Source of the DNA: Hymenobacter elongatus
GTDB taxonomy: Bacteria > Bacteroidota > Bacteroidia > Cytophagales > Hymenobacteraceae
DNA: 41,478 nucleotides
Assembly (NCBI RefSeq): GCF_004745955.1
Contig: NZ_SRLD01000044.1
Span: 1-41,478, forward strand
Direction of reading: 5' to 3'
Shown here in pieces: positions 16,201 to 23,658 of the stretch. The position numbers and the translations under genes are program-made. The first letter of the stretch is position 1; each line of letters begins with the position of its first letter. The notes under the pieces are model-generated. The model was not told the origin of the DNA. It made no database searches and was given only the letters and a program-made list of their open reading frames with translations.

Positions 16201-17058
16201 CTATTTGAAGATTTTGCTGAACAGGTCCTGGAACTCCGGTGTGCGTGTGTCATGATAGCCGGGGTAGCTATGCTGGCTTTGGGACGGTGTCACGTATCGG
16301 GGTGCTTTGCCGCCCGATTTGTTCGACTTGTCGCGCTGCTCCAGGCCATGGTACCGCTTCTTCTGCTGGTTCCACTGCTTGTTTTCGGCGGGGCTTTGCG
16401 TGTGTCCTTTGCGGTTGAAATGCTCACTGGCTCCCTCGTCGTGGCCAAATACCACGTTGCCGTGTCCTTGGGTCAGGTCAGGGTCCTGGGTGCGGCTGTT
16501 GGGCGAATGCGTGATGAAATTGCGAGTGGGCGAGTGCAGCCAATCGGCTTCGCTGGCCCAGCGGTTCTCATCGTAAGGCGTATGGGCACCTTCGGCCAGT
16601 AGCTCAAGCCCGATGTGGGAAGTATGACTCGGATTGATATAGCCCAGAGCGGCCCGGCGGTTTGGGGCGGGAGTGGGCGCATCGGGCAGCACGGCGCTGG
16701 TCGCAATGCGGTGCTGAATTTCGGCCAGCGCGGTTGTTTTGGTGTAGCCGGTGGCCTCACGGTGCAGGGCCTCGGCCCAGGTCCGGTGCTCGTCATCGGG
16801 TAGCTGCTTGTACCAATCCGACTGCTTCAGCCCCAACTCTTTGCTACTGGTCGTTTCTCCCCGGTGAATTACGCGCTGTACCACTGCCGATGTATCGGTG
16901 GCTATGCCGGCAAAACTGCCCGGCTGGGCTCCCGGCCGGGCATTGAGGGCCGCCTGAAGCTGGCGTTGCGCGGTAGCAGCGGGGCGGCGGTCAGGTAGCG
17001 TGTGGGCGTGGCCGGCGCGGGTTTCCGGCGCTACGGTACGGAGGGCAGAAGCTTTCAT
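16201..17058 (-). CDS. Candidate eCIS cargo/toxin with unassigned C-terminal domain
   Basis: 285 residues, last gene of the eCIS strand. The N-terminus (1-67) looks like a cargo leader: low-complexity, then RPAATAQRQLQ (25-35), then VVQRVIHRG (59-67). RP-x-AQR-LQ leaders ending in V-QR-VI-R are, from memory, common in eCIS-linked Bacteroidota proteins. The rest is a charged soluble domain without membrane segments. Its His/Asn-rich stretch at 198-230 (GHGNVVFGHDEGASEHF, GHTQ, ENKQWN) is spaced like metal-dependent nuclease cores of the HNH/GHH type, with possible ligands H206, H213, H219 and N226. That assignment is a guess. No immunity-like gene adjoins it. It follows the DUF4157 protein gene by 89 bp. 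Confidence 0.7.
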   Translation of the reverse strand: MKASALRTVAPETRAGHAHTLPDRRPAATAQRQLQAALNARPGAQPGSFAGIATDTSAVVQRVIHRGETTSSKELGLKQSDWYKQLPDDEHRTWAEALHREATGYTKTTALAEIQHRIATSAVLPDAPTPAPNRRAALGYINPSHTSHIGLELLAEGAHTPYDENRWASEADWLHSPTRNFITHSPNSRTQDPDLTQGHGNVVFGHDEGASEHFNRKGHTQSPAENKQWNQQKKRYHGLEQRDKSNKSGGKAPRYVTPSQSQHSYPGYHDTRTPEFQDLFSKIFK

Positions 17059-17147
17059 AGCGGGCGAAGTTGTAGATAGTGTTTTTGCAATATAGACACG
17101 GACAAGAAATACAGAAGCTGTTTTGAGCGAATTCCTACCCGGCTTCT

Positions 17148-18485
17148 TTACGTGTCTATCTGATTAGCAAACTGCACGAATAGCTGGTTGGGAATAGTGA
17201 CGGTGACCTTGCTGATTCCTTTTTTCAACATCAAGTAATACGGGTCTTCTAAGAACGCATCCGGAGTGCTGGCAAGGCCGGTCATCCGCTCGGGCGTCAT
17301 ATCAGCACTGATTTTAGGCTCGAATGTAATCTGGTCGGCATACGGACCCGCCAGAATAGCATTATTGTGTAGCATGTGCTCTTCCAGAAAGCGTGCATCA
17401 AACATGTCAGGATCCTGCGGCTTCGCCTGTTTCTCGGTTTTATCTTTAGTCACCCGCCTTTGCTTCGCCAGCTCCGCTTGCTTATGCGTTTCCAGGTCAC
17501 CAAATACTTTGCTCAGCTTAGACGCCATCAGCTTCACCACGGCCCCGCCGCCCATCGGCAGTATCACCGATCCATCACCTGAGCAGTGATGCTGGGCTAT
17601 TGCCTTAATAGCAATGCCAACCAGCACATTTCCCATACCGCCCGATTCATCGGAGTGGGTGTGCAGGATGGTGTTGTCGCCATGCGTTTCAATATCGACC
17701 ACGGCTATCTGCTTTTTATCGGCCCATGCTTCAACGTGATGATGCGCTCCTTTGGTGTAGTACAGGGAGAGCCCACGCTTGGGAGAAGCAATTTCTTCCA
17801 GCACCGTAGTCTCTGCTTCCTTCGACCTGCCGCCCCCGCGTTGTATAACGCCATATTTCTGCAGCACACGGCTGCCCGGGCGGGTTGATTTGTGCTGTTG
17901 CGGCTGAGGCTGAGTGGCTGCTTTCTTTTGAAGTTTTGGCGCTACTAAAGATGCGATAGGCGCAAGTTCTTCCTCCTCCGGCGCTACACGTATTGGCGAT
18001 ACTTGCGCGGCTCGCTGTCCCATTATGTCGGCCTCTGTTTCCAGGCCGGCATCATCATTAATAGCCGCGCCTTTCAGCTGCATTGTGGCCTGCACTCGCC
18101 CCTGCTTTTGCTGCGCTATGTGCCAGGCCTCGTGGGGTAGATGCTGCTCCTGGCCTGGCCCCAGGTGAATGTCCGTGCCTTGCGCATAGGCCAAGGCTTG
18201 GAGTTGGGCGGGCTGTGCGGAATTATAATGCACCTGCACGTCGTCGAGGGAGTGGCCCGAGAGGTGCTCTACGCCAGCTTTCAGCTTGTCGGGTAGGCCG
18301 GTGGTGTTGCGGCGCGGCGCCGCAAGCCGGGCCGGAAACGGCTGGTTTTGCTGCCGCAGGCTGCCAGCAATAGCCTCCTGCTGCTGTTGCTGGTCAATGG
18401 CAATACCGCGCTGGTCGGCTTGGGCTGCCGCGCGAGCACCGGCGGTTTCGGTGGGGCGCTTGGGACGGGGAGCAAGTGTTTTCAT
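17148..18485 (-). CDS. DUF4157 eCIS-associated protein with unknown C-terminal payload domain
   Basis: 445 residues from MKTLAPRPKRP; an in-frame Met 16 codons upstream gives no family-like sequence. Residues about 63-158 are a DUF4157 domain: GLPDKLKAGVEHLSG, VHYNS, ALAYAQGTDIHLGPG and the HEAWH zinc-protease motif (H118, E119, H122), with a further acidic residue in LETEAD. DUF4157 is strongly linked to eCIS loci and marks cargo. A Gln/Pro-rich linker then reaches KYGVIQRGGG (211-219). The C-terminal domain (218-445) has YTKGAHHHVEAWAD, HTHSDESGGMGN and a Lys-rich helix near 345-370. I do not recognise it; the GGMGNVLVGIAIKAI stretch faintly recalls acetyltransferases. The gene lies 67 bp after the CIS_TMP gene, in the same orientation. 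Self-processing by the HEAWH domain is possible but unproven. Confidence 0.88.
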   Translation of the reverse strand: MKTLAPRPKRPTETAGARAAAQADQRGIAIDQQQQQEAIAGSLRQQNQPFPARLAAPRRNTTGLPDKLKAGVEHLSGHSLDDVQVHYNSAQPAQLQALAYAQGTDIHLGPGQEQHLPHEAWHIAQQKQGRVQATMQLKGAAINDDAGLETEADIMGQRAAQVSPIRVAPEEEELAPIASLVAPKLQKKAATQPQPQQHKSTRPGSRVLQKYGVIQRGGGRSKEAETTVLEEIASPKRGLSLYYTKGAHHHVEAWADKKQIAVVDIETHGDNTILHTHSDESGGMGNVLVGIAIKAIAQHHCSGDGSVILPMGGGAVVKLMASKLSKVFGDLETHKQAELAKQRRVTKDKTEKQAKPQDPDMFDARFLEEHMLHNNAILAGPYADQITFEPKISADMTPERMTGLASTPDAFLEDPYYLMLKKGISKVTVTIPNQLFVQFANQIDT

Positions 18486-18552
18486 ACAAGAAAGGATAAG
18501 CATAATGGGAGTTGCAGCGCAGGAAGCGGGCAACGACTTGTGGGGCCCGCTG

Positions 18553-21500
18553 TCAGCGCCAGTTTACGTAGAGCGGGGCATCCATCCAGGGCAGCTTAAT
18601 GATGGAAATGGCCCAGGGCCGCTGGTCGAGCAGAATGTCGAGCGTTTTGGGCTCCACCGTCAGCACGATGCGCTCCTCCAGCCATTCCAACTTGCCGGGC
18701 CGCCGCAGAAACGTTTCGCGCAGGCCCGCTACGCTGGTATTTTTCAGAATTTCCCAGCGGGCAATAACGGCCTTGAGCAGGCTTTCGGTCAGCTCCCGCT
18801 CGGCGTCGGTGAGGTGCAGCTCACTGGGTAGGGGCCGGGGCTGGCGGATGCCGCAGAGCAGCTTATTGAGCGGCAGCGCATACTCGGGCGCCTCCGTGGT
18901 GCCGGCTACCAGAAATTGCAGCAGCAAGGCGGCCTGGTGCTGGGCGGTTTCGTCGCGGAACTGCTGGTTTTCGAGGTAGCCCATTCGGTCGAAAAGCATC
19001 GTCAGGAAGGGCCAAAGCAGCACCAGGCCGGCATTGGCGACATACACGGTTTCCAGCGGCCGCGCTTCCTCGCTCACGAAGGGAATAGGGTCGGAGGCGG
19101 GCGAGGTGTTGGCCGCGGCCATCAGGGCTTCGTGCCGCAGAGTGAGCAAGGCACTCAAGGGGCTGCGCAGCACCAGGCCCCGGCGGGCGGCCTCCTGCTG
19201 AATGCGCCCCGCCCGCGACTGGTTGCGGGCCAGCGTAGCGGTAGGCCAGTACGGCTCCTCTGCCTGCAACAGGGCTTTTACCAGCGTGTCGGGCCGCCAG
19301 GAAGCCACGGGAGTGGCCTGTATCAGCGTCAGCAATACCTCGAACAGAGCTGGGGCGCTGAGCCGAACTACCCCCTGGCGGGCCAGCAGCTGCCAGTCGG
19401 CCACCACGGGGGCTGCCAGCCGGTAGTGCGCCGGGTACAGGTGACGCAGCAGCCGCCAGAATTCTTTTTCGGCCAGGCTAGCCAGCAGCCGCCCGCGCAC
19501 GGTGGCCAGCGCCAGCAGTGGCCGCATGTTTTGCAGCAACGGCCGGTTTGCGGGCTGAAGCAGTAGTTTCCACATGCTCCCTACCCGCTGCTCAGCGGTG
19601 GCCCCACGGGCGTTGGGCAGCACAAGCGCCGTGGCCGTGCTTACCGGCAGCCTACTACCTGCGAGGCCGTTGGCGCTGGTGTCGGTGGGCAACTGGCCGG
19701 TGTGGAGATACTGTTCGAGGAGTTGAAATACGTGAGCCGCGTCGGGGGCGAAGCCCGCCGCCAAATGGGCGGGGATGCGCGGCGCGGAAGCCGGTAGTGG
19801 CCTATGGCGGCCGCGGGCCGACTCCTGCCCAACGTGTGCCACCAGTAGGGCTGCGAAAAAAGGCAGGCCCGCCAAAGCCGGCACCGCCCGCTGTAGCCCG
19901 GCCACGCGCTGCAGCACCGCTCGCCACGAAATACCGGCCGCTGCCGCTCGCCGCCGTACTTCGGGCACTATCTTATCAACCGTTGACAGATCTGGGCGGG
20001 CCGCCAAAGCAAAAAAAGCCTCCTTCAAAAACAGCAGCACCGGCGCGGCCGACCATGATGGCGCGGTAGCTACCAGGCGGTCGAGCTGGGCCATGGTAGC
20101 CTGCGAATTGCTGCCTGGGCGGCTACTCGTGGTGGGCCCCGTAAGCCGGGCCAGCAGGGTGAAATCAGCCAGAGTTACCAGGGTTTGCCGGAATCGGGGC
20201 TTCTGGCCGTGGGCCCGCGCCAGGGCCTGCAGCTCGCCCCGATAATAGTGGGCCACCTGCGCCAGCAGCTGCTGGCTCTGCGCCGTGGTGAGACTGGCCG
20301 GAGCCCACCAGGGCGGGCGCTGATGCAGCAGCAGATGAAAAATTAAATCCCGGGCGGCGGCCCCGGTCGGCAGCTGCTCCAGCCGCTCGGCGGGCGCGCC
20401 ACTAGTATCAGTCACGCCCTGACTTGACGGGCTGAAACCGGTGGCAGCGCCAAAATCTGAACGGGCAGCAGGAGGCATGGCGGCGATAAACGCCATGGCT
20501 GGGGGCAACGGCCGTCGTGGCGGTGCCAGCGCCGGAAGGGGTTTCGACTTGGCCAACGGCAGCGCGCTGCTTTTACTTCCAGCCTGCGCCGGGCGGGAAG
20601 GTGGAGGTAGGCTGGCGAAAAAAGCATCGGTCCGCAGTACCGGCTGTTTGGCCAGCAACCGACGAATTTTATCCAGCAAAGCCTGCCAGGGCAAGCCGTG
20701 TGCCGCTGCCAGGCGTTGGATTTCGCGTAGCGGAGCCGTGGCAGGTTGGTGGCGGGTCTGCAGGTGAAAGGCGAGGTAGGCAGCCCGCAGAAACAGCAGC
20801 CAGCGCGAAGCCGGCGCGGCGCGGCTGCCCGCTTCGCTCCGGTCCAGGGCTGCCAGGGCTGCCGTGGCGCGGTAAGTACGGCCCGGCCGATGAGCCAGCA
20901 GGCGGGGGAGTAGGGTGAAGTCAGCTAAGGCCGCCAGCCGGTCGCGCACGGGGGCAGTGGAGGCGTGCTGCTGTACAAAAGCACGTACGGCCGCTGGATT
21001 TTGTCGCTCCACGCGCCTGAGCACCCGGCCAAGCCAAGCCGAGGACACAGGCGTCGGGGGCTGCCACCACGCGGGCTCGGAGCCGTGGCGCAGGTAGTAG
21101 AAAAGCAGCTCCTGCATACCGGCCGCGGGCTGCAGCGCCAGCAGCTGCGCCGGGGGCCGGGGAAGCCGCCTTAACCCGCGCAACCACGTTTTGCCCTCGC
21201 GGCTGGCCCATGCCGCGCCTTGGTATGTTGCGGGGTCGGCAGTGGCACTTGTGTAATGTTCGGGAGAAACGGCTGCCGCACCAGTGCTTTTCCGCTCTGT
21301 TATGGTAGCGACGCTTGCGCTACCTGTAGCAGTTGTATTTATGGTAGCAACACCGGTAGTAGCGACACCAGCCAAAGAATGGGAAAACTGAGGCGACGAG
21401 CCGGCTCCCGCAGATAGTGCCACCAGTACTGGTTTGGGGAATCGACCGTCGAAAGGCAATGAAAAATCCGGCTGCGCTTCAGAAACAGGAAAAGCTGTGG

Positions 21501-23649
21501 CCCGGTGCGCAGCCAGGAGCGCGGCGAATAGCGGCTCCGCGAGTAGCGCGGGCTGAGTCTGGGCCAGAATAGCTGCTTTCTGCAGTATGGCCCGCCACGG
21601 AAGCCGACAGGCCGTAGCCAACCGACGCACGGCCATCAGTGGCTCGGTGCCGCTACGAGCCTGTAAGTGAAACATCAGATAAGCAGCCCGTATGAACTCA
21701 GCCAGCTGGCCGGCGCTACGTGCTTGGCCTCCCGGAGCCAAAATTCCTTCCAGAGCAGCCAAAAGCTGTCGGCGGTGGGCGGCTCCGGCTGAAGAGCCGC
21801 TTTTCAGCAAGGTGGCCAGCAGCGGTAAGTCAGTGAGCCGAGCCAAGCGCAAGAGCACGGGGACATCGGCGGCACGCTCCCGCAACAGCTGCCGTAGCGG
21901 TTGGGCATTGGTGTGTATTACTTGCGCTAGCAGCGCCAGTAGCTGCTCGCGCGTGGCCCGGCCGCGTACCCACCAGCGTGGTCCCGCACCCTGCACTAAA
22001 TAGTGCCGTATGGCCGCGACTTGCCACTCCCGGCCCAAAGAACCTGGCACCAGTAGCTCCTGCGGGCTGGCCGTCCCCAGTTTCATTTCTCGTGCTGCAT
22101 TGGCCGGTAGCTGCTGCGTGAGCCAACGGCGGAAAGCCGGGCTGCTAAGCGGTCGGAATCTATCTTCTATAAAGTAGCACAGGGCGTGTTCCCAAAGGAC
22201 GGAGCGAGTGGGCCGCGCCGCGCCCGCCGCCCGATACGCTTCCTCCACAGACTCCATTACGGCCAGCAGGGGCCGCACTTGGCCGGGGGCAGCTAGTCGA
22301 AGCAGTTGCTGGAGCAGCGCTTCGGGGAAGTGCCGGGCCAAAGTCCGGGCAGCGCCGGCCGGCTGTACCAGCGGGCGAACTACGGCCCAGCCCCGGCTGA
22401 GCACGGCCGCTAAGCCAGCTTCAAGCTGCGCGAGCGAAACCAGCGGATGTGCTGCCGGTAGGGAGCCGTGCCGCAGAAAATAAGCCAACACGTCGCTCGG
22501 TGCCGCCCCATCTTGAGCAGTAGCAGTAGCAGTAGCAGTAGCAGTAGCCGATTGCAGGTTGCTCATGTCGTGGTACCGCTCCAAAGCGGGGTTGCCCGTC
22601 ACGGCGTTTGCCCCGGCCCTGTAAGCGGCAGCAAGGAGCGGCGACGGAGCGACGGAAGAAAAACCCGGAACCGACGACTGGCCCGCTACCGCCAGGGAGG
22701 GTAGAGCCAGCGGCCCGCGTGTTTCGGCAGGGCTGCCAGGGCTGAAGCGGCCGAATTCGGCGGCAACTGTCGGGCTGGCCGCTTCAGCCGTGGCTTGGTA
22801 GAGGGAGCGAATCAGCGTCGGCAGCGCCGCCTGGGTGGCGAAGGCAACGGGCGCGTTGAAGTCGGCCAGCTGGCGCAGTAGCTCCACAAAGGACAGATTG
22901 TAGCGCGCCGCCAGCTGCTGAATCTGCCGCTCGACAAAGGCCCGGCGGTTGAAAGCGGAGCTGGCTCGGGTGAGCAAATCGGTCAGAATCAATTCGTAGA
23001 GGATGCTTCGCAGCGCTGACTCCGTGACCGGAGCCAGCCACCGTCGTTGGTGGGCCGCCAGCGTCGTGAGCAGGTAGTCGCGCAGGAAAGGGGCGTGGGC
23101 CGGTTCGAGTATGGCAATGAGACGCTCCAGCTGCTCGGTGCTGAGCTGCCAGATCAGCCGCTGCCGCACCTGCGGAGTCCGGCCCAGCCGCACCACCAGC
23201 GCCCGAAACGCCGCCGCGTGGTGCGTCAGCAGGTTATCGACCATGGTGCGCAGTGAAAAGATCGTCTCGTTTACGTGCCAGGGCAAGCGGCCGTGCAGCA
23301 GAAAATATTCCAGAATATCCAGCTCCGATAGCCCTGAATGCTTCTGTGAAGGGCCGGCAGCGGGCAGTGGAGCGGTGAGCTGCGCCAGGGCTGTGCGGAT
23401 GGCTTGCCGCAGTAAGTCGGGGAGGTCGGCTTCCAGGCGACGGTCGGCGACGGGCGGCAGCTGCAGCACCAGTTGCGGGAGTTGCAGGTGCACGTCGGCG
23501 GGGCAATAGGCCGAAAACTCCTCGGCCAGGAGCGCGGGCAGCAGCTTCTGGCATAGCGCGCTGAGGCGCTCTGGCAGCTGGGGGGCCTGGGAAGCAGCAT
23601 CGGCCTGCACCTCCAACTGCAACATCTGAACCGCGTGGGTGGCTTTCAT
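18553..23649 (-). CDS. Very large CIS_TMP-family protein (contractile injection system tape-measure family)
   Basis: 1698 residues. The last 170 or so match the CIS_TMP domain: VYVANAGLVLLWPFLTMLF, LPLNKLLCG, WEILKNTSVAGLRETFL and PWAISIIKLPWMDAPLYVNW. The rest is helical and repetitive. A motif of the form LxxYLxHGxLPxW recurs near residues 116 (FLLHGRLPWH), 393 (FLRHGSLP), 553 (YLVQGAGPRWW), 853 (YLRHGSEPAWW), 1106 (LLLHQRPPWW) and 1313 (YLHTGQLP), so the protein is built from about six diverged modules. The family name implies tail-length control, but a fibrous tape of this size seems excessive for a short particle, and a baseplate-scaffold role is equally possible. An in-frame hexanucleotide repeat lies at 22516-22548. 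The gene starts 9 bp after the upstream baseplate gene. Confidence 0.85.
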   Translation of the reverse strand: MKATHAVQMLQLEVQADAASQAPQLPERLSALCQKLLPALLAEEFSAYCPADVHLQLPQLVLQLPPVADRRLEADLPDLLRQAIRTALAQLTAPLPAAGPSQKHSGLSELDILEYFLLHGRLPWHVNETIFSLRTMVDNLLTHHAAAFRALVVRLGRTPQVRQRLIWQLSTEQLERLIAILEPAHAPFLRDYLLTTLAAHQRRWLAPVTESALRSILYELILTDLLTRASSAFNRRAFVERQIQQLAARYNLSFVELLRQLADFNAPVAFATQAALPTLIRSLYQATAEAASPTVAAEFGRFSPGSPAETRGPLALPSLAVAGQSSVPGFSSVAPSPLLAAAYRAGANAVTGNPALERYHDMSNLQSATATATATATAQDGAAPSDVLAYFLRHGSLPAAHPLVSLAQLEAGLAAVLSRGWAVVRPLVQPAGAARTLARHFPEALLQQLLRLAAPGQVRPLLAVMESVEEAYRAAGAARPTRSVLWEHALCYFIEDRFRPLSSPAFRRWLTQQLPANAAREMKLGTASPQELLVPGSLGREWQVAAIRHYLVQGAGPRWWVRGRATREQLLALLAQVIHTNAQPLRQLLRERAADVPVLLRLARLTDLPLLATLLKSGSSAGAAHRRQLLAALEGILAPGGQARSAGQLAEFIRAAYLMFHLQARSGTEPLMAVRRLATACRLPWRAILQKAAILAQTQPALLAEPLFAALLAAHRATAFPVSEAQPDFSLPFDGRFPKPVLVALSAGAGSSPQFSHSLAGVATTGVATINTTATGSASVATITERKSTGAAAVSPEHYTSATADPATYQGAAWASREGKTWLRGLRRLPRPPAQLLALQPAAGMQELLFYYLRHGSEPAWWQPPTPVSSAWLGRVLRRVERQNPAAVRAFVQQHASTAPVRDRLAALADFTLLPRLLAHRPGRTYRATAALAALDRSEAGSRAAPASRWLLFLRAAYLAFHLQTRHQPATAPLREIQRLAAAHGLPWQALLDKIRRLLAKQPVLRTDAFFASLPPPSRPAQAGSKSSALPLAKSKPLPALAPPRRPLPPAMAFIAAMPPAARSDFGAATGFSPSSQGVTDTSGAPAERLEQLPTGAAARDLIFHLLLHQRPPWWAPASLTTAQSQQLLAQVAHYYRGELQALARAHGQKPRFRQTLVTLADFTLLARLTGPTTSSRPGSNSQATMAQLDRLVATAPSWSAAPVLLFLKEAFFALAARPDLSTVDKIVPEVRRRAAAAGISWRAVLQRVAGLQRAVPALAGLPFFAALLVAHVGQESARGRHRPLPASAPRIPAHLAAGFAPDAAHVFQLLEQYLHTGQLPTDTSANGLAGSRLPVSTATALVLPNARGATAEQRVGSMWKLLLQPANRPLLQNMRPLLALATVRGRLLASLAEKEFWRLLRHLYPAHYRLAAPVVADWQLLARQGVVRLSAPALFEVLLTLIQATPVASWRPDTLVKALLQAEEPYWPTATLARNQSRAGRIQQEAARRGLVLRSPLSALLTLRHEALMAAANTSPASDPIPFVSEEARPLETVYVANAGLVLLWPFLTMLFDRMGYLENQQFRDETAQHQAALLLQFLVAGTTEAPEYALPLNKLLCGIRQPRPLPSELHLTDAERELTESLLKAVIARWEILKNTSVAGLRETFLRRPGKLEWLEERIVLTVEPKTLDILLDQRPWAISIIKLPWMDAPLYVNWR
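22516..22548. repeat. Hexanucleotide tandem repeat in the CIS_TMP gene
   Basis: Five and a half copies of agcagt, coding for an Ala-Thr string (ATATATATA) just before the second LxxYLxHG module. Six-base changes keep the frame, so the number of copies could vary the linker length without inactivating the protein. Confidence 0.85.
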
Positions 23650-23658
23650 GCGGCGCGG

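Noticed and set aside
22516..22548. CRISPR-like repeat
   Set aside because: The unit is 6 bp without spacers and lies inside a coding frame.
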